From Methylomonas rhizoryzae (GTDB lineage Bacteria > Pseudomonadota > Gammaproteobacteria > Methylococcales > Methylomonadaceae): DNA of 64,000 bases. The position numbers were made by a program, and so were the translations under genes. Where the stretch lies: NCBI RefSeq assembly GCF_008632455.1, contig NZ_CP043929.1:1674001-1738000 (forward strand), in the 5' to 3' direction. Each line of letters starts with the position of its first letter. The first letter of the stretch is position 1. The notes below the pieces were generated by a model that had not been told where the DNA came from, made no database searches, and saw only the letters and a list, made by a program, of their open reading frames with translations. Positions 17,588 to 26,925 of the stretch are shown here, one piece after another.

Positions 17588-19051
17588 ATGTCGCGATTTA
17601 TGTTGAGATTATCCTTTCTGTGCTTGGCGCTATTGTTGCCGGCCGTTTCCATAGCGGCAGCCAATGCCGAGCCGCCCGCATCCGCCGCGCCGCGGCAATT
17701 ATCCTTGGCCAACGAGGCTTGGTCGGGCGATTTCGAACAAATGCTGGATAGGCGTTTGATCCGGGTGTTGGCACCTTATAGCCGCACTTTGTATTTTCAC
17801 GACAAAGGCCGGGAGCGCGGTTTGACCGCCGAGCTGGCGCGCAATTTCGAGCGTTACATCAATCGCAAATACGCCAAGCGCCTGCAAAAACGCCCGGTTA
17901 CCGTAGTGATCGTGCCGGCTACCCGCGAAAGGTTGCTGGAAGACTTGAACAACGGTTTGGGTGACATCGTGGCCGGCAATTTGACCGAAACCCCGGAACG
18001 TCTGGAAGTCGCGGATTTTTTGGCGCCGGACGACTTTTCGATATCCGAACTCGTTTTGACCGGCCCGGCTGCCATGCCGGTGGATAGCGTCGAAGAGCTA
18101 GCCGGCAGAACCGTGCATGTGCGGCCGTCGTCCAGTTATTACCAAAGTCTCGCGGCGTTGAATCAACGGCTCGGCTCTGCCGGCCGGCCGCCCGTCAATA
18201 TCGTTTCGGTACCGGATGCCATCGAAGACGAGGATTTGATGGAAATGCTGAATGCCGGCGTGATCGGCATTAGCGTGGTCGACGATTGGAAAGCCGACAT
18301 TTGGGCCAAGGTGTTGCCTAACATTACCGTCACCGACGTAACCGTTCGTTCGGCCGGCCGCATCGGTTGGGCGTTTCGCAAACAAAGCCCCCAGTTAAGG
18401 GCCGCATTGCAGGATTTCTATGTCAGCGACGTCAAAAAACACCGGCTGATAGAGCAAAGCGTGATTGCCTTTAACAAAGGTATCAAGCAAATCGGCAACA
18501 ACACGGCGGACAGCGATTGGCGGCGCTTTGCCGACATGTTGAAGCTGTTCGAAAAATACGGCGGTCAATACCGTTTCGATCCTTTAATGCTGGCAGCCCA
18601 GGGATATCAAGAATCGCAGCTCAAGCAAGAGGTGCGCGGCCCTAGCGGCGCCGTCGGCGTGATGCAGATATTGCCGTCTACCGGCAAAACCCTGAAGGTG
18701 GGCGATATTCGCTTGTTGGAGCCCAATATCCATGCCGGCGCGAAATACTTGGACGACTTAATGGCGCGCTACTTCGCCGGGGTCGATTTCAACGAGGACG
18801 ACAGAACCCTGTTTGCCTTTGCCAGCTATAACGCCGGACCCGGCACCATCAACCGGCTGCGTAAGGAAGCCGAAAAACGCGGTTTGGACCCGGACCGCTG
18901 GTTCAATAATCTGGAGTTGGTGGTGGCCGATCAGGTCGGTTGGGAGACGACTACCTACGTGCGCAACATTTACAAATACTATGCCGCCTATAAATTGCAG
19001 TTGGCAGTCCAACAATATCAGCGTCAGGCTAGAGAGCAATTCGTGCCCTAA
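17588..19051 (+). CDS. MltF-like membrane-bound lytic transglycosylase
   Basis: This 487-residue protein has a signal peptide (LCLALLLPAVSIAAANA), then an ABC-type solute-binding domain (about residues 55-285) and a C-terminal SLT domain. The SLT motifs are clear: GYQESQL with the catalytic glutamate near residue 342, GVMQILPST, NIHAGAKYL and FASYNAGPG. This is the domain order of MltF, which cleaves peptidoglycan glycan strands to 1,6-anhydromuropeptides in the periplasm. There is no obvious lipobox, so it is probably soluble or anchored by the signal segment. Confidence 0.88.
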   Translation: MSRFMLRLSFLCLALLLPAVSIAAANAEPPASAAPRQLSLANEAWSGDFEQMLDRRLIRVLAPYSRTLYFHDKGRERGLTAELARNFERYINRKYAKRLQKRPVTVVIVPATRERLLEDLNNGLGDIVAGNLTETPERLEVADFLAPDDFSISELVLTGPAAMPVDSVEELAGRTVHVRPSSSYYQSLAALNQRLGSAGRPPVNIVSVPDAIEDEDLMEMLNAGVIGISVVDDWKADIWAKVLPNITVTDVTVRSAGRIGWAFRKQSPQLRAALQDFYVSDVKKHRLIEQSVIAFNKGIKQIGNNTADSDWRRFADMLKLFEKYGGQYRFDPLMLAAQGYQESQLKQEVRGPSGAVGVMQILPSTGKTLKVGDIRLLEPNIHAGAKYLDDLMARYFAGVDFNEDDRTLFAFASYNAGPGTINRLRKEAEKRGLDPDRWFNNLELVVADQVGWETTTYVRNIYKYYAAYKLQLAVQQYQRQAREQFVP

Positions 19052-19171
19052 GCCGGGCGCGGTCTTACATCAAGCAGGCGCTAAAGATGATACCGAGATT
19101 AGCCTCACCGCTGTTTTTCGCGCTTGTTATAATGCGGCCCTTTTCAATGCCAAGGCGGGCTAGGCACCGCA

Positions 19172-21661
19172 ATGAAAAAAGCCATTCAAAACATTTATAC
19201 CGGACTATCCCAGTCGGCCTTGGCGCAAAAAGCGCAAGCGCATTACGCCGCCGGGCGCTATAAGGAAGCCGCCGATGCATTCAAGGAACTTCTGAAGCAA
19301 GCGGATAACCCCGAATATAGGTGGTGTTTGGCGGATTGCTACTTGCAACGCGCGCGGACCATGGCGGAAAAAGGCATGTTCAAGGAAGCTTGCGTGCTGT
19401 GGGAAAATTACGCGGCATGCGGTCCGGAGCCGCTGCAAGGGCGCGACGGCTACGTCATTTGGCTGCTGGCCGGCAAAAGCCATGCTAAGGCTTATGCCGA
19501 GCTGGCGAGTTTCGACGCCCGCCGGTTGGAGGAGGATTACCCGGAGTTTGCCGCTTATCTGGGCGCTTTGTTGCTGGCCGGCATGAGCGAATTGTTGTCG
19601 CACTTGCCTGAAGATGCACCGTTGTGTCGGCATTGGCAATCGGTTGAACAGGCCTTGGCCGCCTTGCGCAGCGGCGACCGGGAGGCCTGCGAGCGGGCCT
19701 TGAAAAATCTGCCGTTCCGCTCGGCATTTCGCGATTTGCGTACCGTGCTAAAAGCGCAAATGCAGGCGGGGGATGCGCTCGATGCGGCGGCGATGCTGGC
19801 CAAAATCCCCCAGGCTTCGCCTTATCGTCCGCTGGCCGACGCCTGTCTGGCCTACCGGCGGCAGGGCGCGGAGTTCGTTGCCGCCCTGGCCGCTCTGGAA
19901 TACCAGCAGCGCCGCACGCTTGCGCATGCCGGACGGCTGACTGCCAAGCAACTGAATTTGCTGGATAGCCTGATCAAACATAGCGCGCAGTTGAACGACA
20001 AAATGCGCTTCAATTTGGTATTGCAGTATCGGGAATTGTTCGGTAGCGCGGCCGCCCAAGCCTATTGTCTGGGGGCTTTGCAGGATTATCCGGCCGGTCA
20101 AAAAGACTACCTCAAGCACTTTGCGGTCACGGATCCGTTCGAACAAAACCGCTTGCAGGCTTTACTGTACGAGCGAGACAAAAAATTTTTCGATGCGGCC
20201 TTTCATTGGGAACGGTGCCTCGAAATCCTGAAACGGCAGCGTCCCACGCACGATAAAAAAGTCGCGCTGATCTTAAGACACATGGCCGAGTACGCGCCTT
20301 GCCGCGATGCCGCGACGTTTTTGGCCGATAGCCTGGAATACGATCCCGACGACCGGGACACTTATTTGGCCTTGCTGGCGCTCTATCAGGGGCGGTTGGC
20401 GGATACGGCCAAATACCAGCATTGGCTGGAAATCGGCTTGGCGCGTTTTCCCGGCGATACCGACTTGCTGGTGCGGGCCGCCAAATCGGCGGCCGAGCGG
20501 AAAGCTTTCAAAAAAGCGGCCGGCTATGCCAAAGCCTTGTTGAAGATCGATCCCGTCAATACCTTGGCCAAACAATTGCTTTTCGCCAATCACATGGCGC
20601 ATGCCCGCCGTTTGCTGAAAGGCGAAAAATTTCATTTGGTGGAAAAAGAACTTCAAGCGGCCGAGGGTTTGAGCGTCGACAAAGGTTTACGCCGCCAAGC
20701 CGAATTGTTGCGCGGTTTTTACCGTTGGCAGGCGCAAGACAAGAAACAAGGCTTGCAGTTGATCGTCGATACTTTGGCAACGCTCAACGGCGATCCGCTC
20801 AATATGCAATTTCAGGCGCACATGGAAGCCGGCTTGTTGGACTTGCCGACCGTGGCCTTGACCCGTGCCTTGCCGCCGGTCAAGGCCTATTTGCTGTCGG
20901 CGCCGGAACTGCAGTGCTTGATCGACTCGCTGGAATATTACGACGAGCAATTGGAAGATAGAACCTGCTTGTTCAAAGCCTTGGATAAAATCAAGGCGCC
21001 GTTGAAGAATTCGCTGCCGTGGTTGCTCGGGCACGACGAATTGTTGTTGTCGTGGTGCCAAGTATTGGCCCAGATCGGCTATTACGAGTTATTGAAGCAC
21101 TGCACAAAATTGCTCAACGACAAACGGCGAAAACCGCTGTGGACTTATTACCAGATCCTGGCGGAATGCCAAGGCGATGCCGGGCGCATGGATATCATGG
21201 CGCCGTATCACTTACATATAGCATTGGAGCAGGCGCGGACGGAGAACGACCGTAAGACCGCCATTTTGATAGAGCGTTTGCTCGATCAAGCCACTGGGCT
21301 AAGAAATCCGTTTTTGTTCGAGGACGATGCCGACGATTTTGAGCAAGCATTCGACGACGATCCGGTAGACGATTTGTTCGGGCACTTGCCTGCACCCTTG
21401 ATGCAGCGGATCGACAAGGGGCTGGAAAGCTTGATGAAAAAATATTCCTCGGAGCAGTTTGCCGACAAAATGCTGAGTGATTACGGCGCTCGTATAGGGC
21501 GGCAACGTATGGCGGTGCTCTTGATGAACGAAGACTTTTTCTGGACGATGGCGTACTACGCCGCCGCCGAAGCCTTGAAGCTAGACACCGGCGTCACTAT
21601 CGAAGACATCGTAAAACACTTCGAAGACGATACGCCGCAATTTCAGTTGCCTTTCAATTGA
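19172..21661 (+). CDS. 829-residue TPR-like protein heading an Hsp70 operon
   Basis: The protein is almost wholly helical with TPR-like units, clearest at the N-terminus (ALAQKAQAHYAAGRYKEAADAF) and centre (AALKTLLKI-type AGYAKALLKIDPVNTLAKQL). An acidic segment (FEDDADDFEQAFDDDPVDDL) lies near residues 710-735. It has no signal peptide and no membrane helix. It is the first of five closely packed genes; the J-domain gene begins 6 nt downstream. The context suggests a scaffold or client-binding subunit of an accessory chaperone machine. I do not recognise a named family. Confidence 0.75.
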   Translation: MKKAIQNIYTGLSQSALAQKAQAHYAAGRYKEAADAFKELLKQADNPEYRWCLADCYLQRARTMAEKGMFKEACVLWENYAACGPEPLQGRDGYVIWLLAGKSHAKAYAELASFDARRLEEDYPEFAAYLGALLLAGMSELLSHLPEDAPLCRHWQSVEQALAALRSGDREACERALKNLPFRSAFRDLRTVLKAQMQAGDALDAAAMLAKIPQASPYRPLADACLAYRRQGAEFVAALAALEYQQRRTLAHAGRLTAKQLNLLDSLIKHSAQLNDKMRFNLVLQYRELFGSAAAQAYCLGALQDYPAGQKDYLKHFAVTDPFEQNRLQALLYERDKKFFDAAFHWERCLEILKRQRPTHDKKVALILRHMAEYAPCRDAATFLADSLEYDPDDRDTYLALLALYQGRLADTAKYQHWLEIGLARFPGDTDLLVRAAKSAAERKAFKKAAGYAKALLKIDPVNTLAKQLLFANHMAHARRLLKGEKFHLVEKELQAAEGLSVDKGLRRQAELLRGFYRWQAQDKKQGLQLIVDTLATLNGDPLNMQFQAHMEAGLLDLPTVALTRALPPVKAYLLSAPELQCLIDSLEYYDEQLEDRTCLFKALDKIKAPLKNSLPWLLGHDELLLSWCQVLAQIGYYELLKHCTKLLNDKRRKPLWTYYQILAECQGDAGRMDIMAPYHLHIALEQARTENDRKTAILIERLLDQATGLRNPFLFEDDADDFEQAFDDDPVDDLFGHLPAPLMQRIDKGLESLMKKYSSEQFADKMLSDYGARIGRQRMAVLLMNEDFFWTMAYYAAAEALKLDTGVTIEDIVKHFEDDTPQFQLPFN

Positions 21662-21667
21662 GTCACG

Positions 21668-22003
21668 ATGATTTCACCGTATCGCGCCCTGGGCGTCAGC
21701 GAACAAGCCTCCGACGCCGAGATTAAACAAGCTTATTTGCAACAGGTTAAAGAGCACCCGCCCGAGCGCGATCCTTTGCGGTTTCGGCAAATTCAACAGG
21801 CCTACGACGTCGTCAAAGACCAAAATAGCCGCCTGCGCTATGCCTTGTTTCATCTGCCCGAGCTCGATTTCGACGCATTGCTGGCGCTGGCTTTCAACCA
21901 TGACGGCGCCGACAGGCCTATGGCTACCGACGATTTCCTCAAGCTTTTGAGCACGATGTCGATCGAAAAAACCCTCGCGAAATACAACAAAACGCCTTCA
22001 TGA
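21668..22003 (+). CDS. small J-domain (DnaJ-like) co-chaperone
   Basis: The 111 residues start YRALGVSEQASDAEIKQAYLQQ, the helix I-II pattern of a J domain. The central loop reads EHPPERDP, in which the HPD motif is replaced by HPP with a later Asp, as seen in a subgroup of divergent J proteins. Helix III follows (FRQIQQAYDVVKDQNSRLRYAL). No Gly/Phe region, zinc-finger or client-binding domain is present. It overlaps the GrpE-like gene by 4 nt and presumably activates the Hsp70 of the same operon, although loss of canonical HPD makes that uncertain. Confidence 0.8.
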   Translation: MISPYRALGVSEQASDAEIKQAYLQQVKEHPPERDPLRFRQIQQAYDVVKDQNSRLRYALFHLPELDFDALLALAFNHDGADRPMATDDFLKLLSTMSIEKTLAKYNKTPS

Positions 22004-22650
22004 CCGCAGAAAATCCGCACGATCCCTTACTGGAAGCCTTACAGCAGTATTTGCAGGAAACCGATTTCGCCCATCTGACCGCCTTCGATCAGCCGGATTT
22101 GACGGCCTTGTTCAGCGATCTGGCCGGACTTAAAACCGAAGTCAAAGCCGAATCGCGGCAATTCAAGGCCACGCTTGACGCCCTGAGCGTAGCGGTCGAA
22201 GCCCTCAAAACCGACAATCAGGCTTTGGCCGGCGAATTAACCAAGTCCGCCGAGCGCCTGCAACAACAATGCAAACAACTGGAACGAGCGATGCTGCTGG
22301 AATGGATCGATTGTTACGACCGTCTCAGCGCCGGCTATGAAGCGCTGCAAAACTACCGGCCGGCCGCCGGCTGGTTCAAGCGCTCCCGGCAAGCCGACGT
22401 CCGCTTTATCGACAGCCTCAGACAAGGGCAGGAAATTACCCTGAGGCGTCTGGAACAAGCGCTGCAGCGTCGGCAAGTGTATGCCATGGCTTGCGTCGGC
22501 AAGCCGTTCGATGCGCACAGTATGACCACCATCGCGGTCGGCAGCGACCCCAGCCGGGAAAACGCCGTCGTATTGGCAGAACTGCGCAGAGGTTTTCTGC
22601 TGGAAGACCAAGTGCTGCGGCTGGCCGAAGTCAAAGTCAATAAACTTTAA
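22000..22650 (+). CDS. GrpE-like nucleotide exchange factor
   Basis: The 216-residue protein has a long N-terminal coiled coil (about residues 40-110) and a C-terminal part with VYAMACVGKPFDAHSMTTIAV, which corresponds to the GrpE beta-domain motif with xxGxxFDPxxHEAV. Identity to canonical GrpE is low and the family call rests on this motif and context. It lies between the J-domain gene (4-nt overlap) and the Hsp70 gene (15 nt), so it should promote ADP release from that Hsp70. Confidence 0.75.
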   Translation: MTAENPHDPLLEALQQYLQETDFAHLTAFDQPDLTALFSDLAGLKTEVKAESRQFKATLDALSVAVEALKTDNQALAGELTKSAERLQQQCKQLERAMLLEWIDCYDRLSAGYEALQNYRPAAGWFKRSRQADVRFIDSLRQGQEITLRRLEQALQRRQVYAMACVGKPFDAHSMTTIAVGSDPSRENAVVLAELRRGFLLEDQVLRLAEVKVNKL

Positions 22651-22665
22651 TTTAATAGCATCATT

Positions 22666-24390
22666 ATGAACGACATCATTATCGGCATAGACCTGGGTAC
22701 TACCAATTCGGAAGTTGCGGTGATCGAAAACGGCAACGTCACCGTGATTGCCGATCACGGCAATAAAATCCTGCCGTCTTTCGTCGGCATCGACGACCAG
22801 GGTGAAGTTCTGGTCGGCGAAACCGCGCGCAACCAATATCTGATTTATCCGGAGCGCACGGTCAAATCGATCAAGCGGTTGATGGGGCAAGATACCCGCG
22901 TCACGATGGCCGGGCAGCAATACACGCCGCAGGAAATTTCAGCGATTATTCTCAAACGCCTGAAAGCGATTGCCGAAAGTTACGCCGGCCGGCCTATCAG
23001 CAAAGCGGTGATTACCGTGCCGGCCTATTTTTCCGATGCACAACGCCAGGCCACCCGCGAAGCCGGTGAAATCGCCGGGCTGGACGTGGTGCGGATGATC
23101 AACGAGCCGACCGCGGCCGCGCTGGTCTACGGCGCCGGCCGGGAGGATGCGAAACGCATGCTGGTTTACGACTTGGGTGGCGGCACCTTCGACGTCTCGG
23201 TGGTCAACGTGCAAAGCGGCGTTGTCGAAGTGCTGTCCAGCCACGGTGACAATCACTTGGGCGGCGACGATTTCGACCAATTGATCGTCGATCACATGGT
23301 CGAGCACCTTCGCCAGCAACACGGCGTCGAGCTCGAAGAACACGGCAAGGCGATGGCGCGCATCAGCCGCGCCGCAGAACAGGCCAAGCGGCGCTTGTCC
23401 GACGAGCCTTTTGTACAAATCGAGGAGGAATACCTGCTGGAACATCGGGGTACGCCTATTCATTTGAATTTGGAGCTGGCGCGTTCCCGCTATGAAGACA
23501 TGATAGCCGACCACATCAACGCCACGATGGACGCCACCCATATCGCATTGAAAGGCGCCAGGCTGACCGCCTCCGACATCGACGAAATCATCCTGGTCGG
23601 CGGCTCCACCCGTACCCCGTGCATCCGCGAACGCTTGTTCGACGAATTCGGCTTCGAGCCGCACGGCGAGGTCGATCCGGATTTGTGCGTGGCGATGGGC
23701 GCGGCGATGCAGGCGGCGATGATTAACGGCCAACAGATCGATACGGTATTGGTCGACGTCACTCCGTATACCTTCGGTACCAGCGCACTCGGCTACCTGG
23801 ACGGCATGCCCTATCCTTACCAGTTCGTGCCTATCATTCACAAGAACAGCGTGTTGCCGGCGCGCAAGTCCGAAGCCTTCATGACCTATCAGGACAATCA
23901 ACGCGAAGTCATGGTGCGGATTTTCCAGGGCGAAGACCCGGATGCGTTGAATAACGTCGAAATCGGCGAGTTTCTGGTCGAAGACTTATTGGATGTGCCG
24001 GCCGGCAACATCATCACCTTGACGCTGGATTTGGACTTGAACGGTATTTTGCACGTCTCGGCTCGGGAAAAAGCCTCCGGCAAAGAAAAAACCATCACCA
24101 TCAACAACGCGATTTCCCGTTTCGAATCGACGGAATTGAGCGCCGCCAAACAACGCATCGACGGCCTGTTCGGCGCGGCGGACGGCGAGTCGGAAAGCCC
24201 GGCGGCAGCGGAAGCGCGCAAGCTGATCCAAAAAGCCGAAGCGCTGTTCGATAGCGTGTCCGCAGAAGACAAGGACGATATGGTCGACTTGATCGAAGCC
24301 ATTACCGATTGTCTGGCCAGCGGTGACGATAACGGATTAAAAGAGCCGGTCGAGCGCTTGAGCGACATCCTCTACTACTTGGAATCCTGA
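22666..24390 (+). CDS. short Hsp70 (DnaK-like) chaperone
   Basis: The ATPase domain is complete: IGIDLGTTNSEVAVIENG, VITVPAYFSDAQRQATREAG, INEPTAAALVYGAG, VYDLGGGTFDVSVV and EIILVGGSTRTPCIRE. The beta-sandwich substrate domain follows (EVMVRIFQGEDPDALNNVEIG, LNGILHVSAREKASG). At 574 residues it is about 60 shorter than DnaK because the helical lid is reduced and the C-terminal EEVD-like tail is missing. It differs from HscA by lacking an isc context. The zinc-ribbon gene overlaps its stop by 1 nt. Confidence 0.93.
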   Translation: MNDIIIGIDLGTTNSEVAVIENGNVTVIADHGNKILPSFVGIDDQGEVLVGETARNQYLIYPERTVKSIKRLMGQDTRVTMAGQQYTPQEISAIILKRLKAIAESYAGRPISKAVITVPAYFSDAQRQATREAGEIAGLDVVRMINEPTAAALVYGAGREDAKRMLVYDLGGGTFDVSVVNVQSGVVEVLSSHGDNHLGGDDFDQLIVDHMVEHLRQQHGVELEEHGKAMARISRAAEQAKRRLSDEPFVQIEEEYLLEHRGTPIHLNLELARSRYEDMIADHINATMDATHIALKGARLTASDIDEIILVGGSTRTPCIRERLFDEFGFEPHGEVDPDLCVAMGAAMQAAMINGQQIDTVLVDVTPYTFGTSALGYLDGMPYPYQFVPIIHKNSVLPARKSEAFMTYQDNQREVMVRIFQGEDPDALNNVEIGEFLVEDLLDVPAGNIITLTLDLDLNGILHVSAREKASGKEKTITINNAISRFESTELSAAKQRIDGLFGAADGESESPAAAEARKLIQKAEALFDSVSAEDKDDMVDLIEAITDCLASGDDNGLKEPVERLSDILYYLES

Positions 24391-24782
24391 TGCAGCGCTG
24401 CCCGGCCTGCAATGCTAGGCTAGGCTCGGCGCCGGTTTGCCCGCGCTGCGGTGCCGAGCTAAGCCGTATCCTGCGTAGCGAACGCTTGGGCGAACAATGG
24501 CTGAGCGTCACCTTGCAAAGTCTCGGTGCCGGCAGGGTAGCGCTTGCGGCGCCGGCCGTCATGCGTTCGTTGAGTTTCAAGCAAACGCCGGCGGGCCATT
24601 TGTTAAAAGGCTTTTTGATAAAAACCTTGTATCGGATGTTGTACGATAGCTTGGGCAGTCAACATTGGCAGGAAGCAGCTAAGCTGTTAGGGCTTTTGCG
24701 CTGCTTGCAAGGCGAAAACCCGGCCTTAACCCGCTTTGCCGAGATGATAGGCCATCTGTCGACGCCGCCTAAGCACGAGTGA
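24390..24782 (+). CDS. zinc-ribbon protein ending the Hsp70 operon
   Basis: The 130-residue product begins MQRCPACNARLGSAPVCPRCG, a four-cysteine zinc ribbon, followed by a helical domain of about 100 residues (HWQEAAKLLGLLRCLQGENP). Its ATG overlaps the Hsp70 stop (TGATG), so it belongs to the operon. No enzymatic motif is visible; it may help hold the complex together or bind client protein. I know of no named family. Confidence 0.7.
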   Translation: MQRCPACNARLGSAPVCPRCGAELSRILRSERLGEQWLSVTLQSLGAGRVALAAPAVMRSLSFKQTPAGHLLKGFLIKTLYRMLYDSLGSQHWQEAAKLLGLLRCLQGENPALTRFAEMIGHLSTPPKHE

Positions 24783-24893
24783 GCGGCGAGTAAGCCGGCG
24801 CCGAATTGATTCAATAACCGGCAAAGTCCGGACACCGGTTCATCCCGGGGATACAGCGGCGCTTCGCCGAACTGCACTATGCTGAGAACGGGC

Positions 24894-25304
24894 ATGGCTA
24901 AAAACATCGAAATAAAAGCTAGATTGGACAGCATTGCAGCTGTATTGCCACTTGCGGCGCAACTGGCGGATCAGGGGCCCTTCGAGATTATCCAAGACGA
25001 TACGTTTTTCGTCTGCGCCAACGGCCGATTGAAATTGCGCGAATTTGCCGGCGGCGACGGCGAGCTGATTTTTTACCGGCGTCCGGACGCTTTAGGCCCC
25101 AAAGCTTCGCACTATCTGCTTGTCCCGACCCGCGAGCCGGAAACCCTTAGGCAGGTTTTAACGCAGGCTTACGGCCAAATCGGCCGGGTACGCAAGCATC
25201 GCACTTTAGCTGAAGACTTGCTGGCGCGTTTGGCCATTAAGCGGAATCAGCGGATAGAGGTGGCTTATCCGGATTTGCTAAGGCAAACCGGCGATGCCTG
25301 TTGA
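24894..25304 (+). CDS. CYTH-domain protein, class IV adenylate cyclase-like, apparently internally deleted
   Basis: The N-terminus MAKNIEIKARL carries the ExExK-type motif of CYTH phosphohydrolases/cyclases, followed by DDTFFVCANGRLKLREF and GELIFYRRPDALGPKASHY. Normal CyaB-like CYTH proteins then have RVRKxRTLYLVGQTRIHLD and an LExE strand before the C-terminal helix. Here RVRKHRTL joins directly to AEDLLARLAIK, so about 35 residues including the later acidic metal ligands seem to be missing. The frame is open, giving 136 residues. It may be a non-functional remnant or a sequence-specific deletion allele. Confidence 0.7.
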   Translation: MAKNIEIKARLDSIAAVLPLAAQLADQGPFEIIQDDTFFVCANGRLKLREFAGGDGELIFYRRPDALGPKASHYLLVPTREPETLRQVLTQAYGQIGRVRKHRTLAEDLLARLAIKRNQRIEVAYPDLLRQTGDAC

Positions 25305-25632
25305 ATGCTGAGCACAGCGTCCGAAGTCGATGCCGGAATCGCCGCACATGTGTCGCCGAATGAGGACGCTTGCCGGGCTTGGGTAGGGGCGGTAGAGAGT
25401 TCCGATTAAGCAAAGTTGCTGCCTGGGGGAACTGCCGCGTTGCAGTCTGCGCCGGTAAATTATCAGCTTTTGTTTCAGGGAGAGCACGGTTTATGAATGC
25501 AACGATCGCACTGTTGGGCGAATACTCGCCGTCCGGCCGCACGGGTAATAAGCGTTACAGGCTATGCGAGGAAACCGTAGCGGCTATTCTGTTCCGGCAC
25601 TAAGCGGCCGTCAGTCATTTTTGAGACCTGTT
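25305..25632. other. gene-poor region with a possible gene remnant
   Basis: The gap between the CYTH gene and the PaiB-like gene contains only the short frame described at 25493-25603. No repeat or terminator is obvious. Confidence 0.4.
25493..25603 (+). pseudogene. possible 5' remnant of a CTP-synthase-like glutaminase gene
   Basis: A 36-residue frame starts MNATIALLGEYSPSG after GGGAGAG. The start resembles the N-terminus of small CTP-synthase C-terminal-region-related proteins, then the similarity ends and a stop follows. It may be the surviving start of a deleted gene, or chance. The neighbouring CYTH gene also seems to have lost sequence. Confidence 0.2.
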
Positions 25633-26262
25633 ATGTACATACCTAAACATTTCGAAGAACCGCGCCTGGACGCGATGTTGGCGTTGATACGGCGTTATCC
25701 GTTGTCTACCTTGGTTGCGAATGCGCCGGGCGGCTTGAATGCCGATCATATTCCGCTACATTGGATAGGCGACTCGGCCGCGCCGTACGGCACCTTGCGC
25801 GGTCATTTGGCGCGGGCCAACCCGCTGGCGAGTGAGCGGCTGCCCGAGGGTGAGGTGCTGGCCATCTTTCAGGCCGAGAATGCCTATATTTCGCCAAGTT
25901 GGTATGCCGGCAAGCAGGAAAGCGGCAAAGTGGTGCCGACCTGGAACTACGCAACCGTGCATGCCTACGGCTTCATGCGATTGATCGACGATGCGGAGTG
26001 GATACGCGCCGAACTGGCCGCGTTGACCGACGCGCAGGAAGCGGGCTTGCCTCATCCTTGGACTTTGTCGGACGCGCCGGCCGATTTTGTCGAGCAGTTG
26101 CTCGGTCAGGTGGTCGGCGTTGAAATCGTTGTGAGCCGTTTATTGGGTAAATGGAAGGTCAGTCAAAACCAGCCGCCCGCTAACCGCGACGGAGTAGTAC
26201 GCGGTTTGGCCGAGGCCGGCCACGCCAAATTGGCGGCCTTGGTAGCCGCCGGTGCGGGATAA
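25633..26262 (+). CDS. PaiB-like FMN-binding protein
   Basis: The 209-residue protein starts MYIPKHFEEPRLDAMLALI and contains GTLRGHLARANP, AYISPSWYAGKQESGKVVPTWNY and LLGKWKVSQNQP, which are hallmarks of the PaiB family with a split-barrel FMN-binding fold. Bacillus PaiB was described as a negative regulator of sporulation and degradative enzymes, but Proteobacterial members are uncharacterised and may be flavin enzymes. It lies 24 nt before a GNAT gene and probably shares its transcript. PaiA is itself an acetyltransferase, so the pairing is reminiscent of paiAB. Confidence 0.88.
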   Translation: MYIPKHFEEPRLDAMLALIRRYPLSTLVANAPGGLNADHIPLHWIGDSAAPYGTLRGHLARANPLASERLPEGEVLAIFQAENAYISPSWYAGKQESGKVVPTWNYATVHAYGFMRLIDDAEWIRAELAALTDAQEAGLPHPWTLSDAPADFVEQLLGQVVGVEIVVSRLLGKWKVSQNQPPANRDGVVRGLAEAGHAKLAALVAAGAG

Positions 26263-26286
26263 CACACTTGAAAACCGGGAAAGGAA

Positions 26287-26742
26287 ATGAGCACATTATT
26301 CGTAAGGCAAGCGTTGTTGTCCGATCTGCCGCAACTGGTACCGCTGTTCGACGCTTATCGGCAGTTTTACGGCAAAGCCGCAGACCCGACCGCTGCCCAT
26401 AGTTTTCTGTTGGAGCGGATAGAGCGCGCCGAATCGGTGTTGTTCTTGGCCGAGGACGGCGGACAGGGTTTGGGCTTTGCCCAGTTGTATCCCTGCTTTT
26501 CCTCGGTGGTGCTGGCCAGAACTTATATTCTCAACGATTTGTACGTCGACGCCGGTTGTCGGCGGCAGGGTGTAGCCAAACGTCTGTTGGAAACGGCGGC
26601 CGATTACGCCGCCTCGGCCGGCGCGGTACGGTTGACGCTGGCGACCGCCATCGGCAACGCCGAAGCCCGGGCTTTATATCAGGCGGTCGGTTGGCAGCGC
26701 GACGAGCAATTTTTCGTCTATCACTTGCCGATCACCAATTGA
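26287..26742 (+). CDS. GNAT-family N-acetyltransferase
   Basis: The 151-residue protein has the GNAT core: ARTYILNDLYVDAGCRRQGVAKRLL contains the acetyl-CoA-binding QGVAKRLL (Q/RxxGxG/A type) loop, and the C-terminal AIGNAEARALYQAVGWQRDEQFFVYHL strand is typical. Small members of this type acetylate polyamines, amino acids or peptides; the substrate cannot be read from the sequence. AAAGGAAATG places the ribosome site at the start. It follows the PaiB-like gene by 24 nt. Confidence 0.88.
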   Translation: MSTLFVRQALLSDLPQLVPLFDAYRQFYGKAADPTAAHSFLLERIERAESVLFLAEDGGQGLGFAQLYPCFSSVVLARTYILNDLYVDAGCRRQGVAKRLLETAADYAASAGAVRLTLATAIGNAEARALYQAVGWQRDEQFFVYHLPITN

Positions 26743-26925
26743 GATGGGCAGGCGCGGACATCGCCGGTCTGCTGCATGCCATGCTTTCATGCGCCTTAGG
26801 TTACGAGTCGGTAACGCGCGGGTGTTGAACAACTTCTTGATATACGGGTGCCGCTGTTCGGTGATAATCGCCTTTCTTCCGCACGTCTCGGCAGCGTTTG
26901 CGTTTTTCGAATTCTGAAAAAAGCT

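Noticed and set aside
23490..24368. Minus-strand frames inside the Hsp70 gene
   Set aside because: Shadow frames; Hsp70 motifs are on the plus strand.
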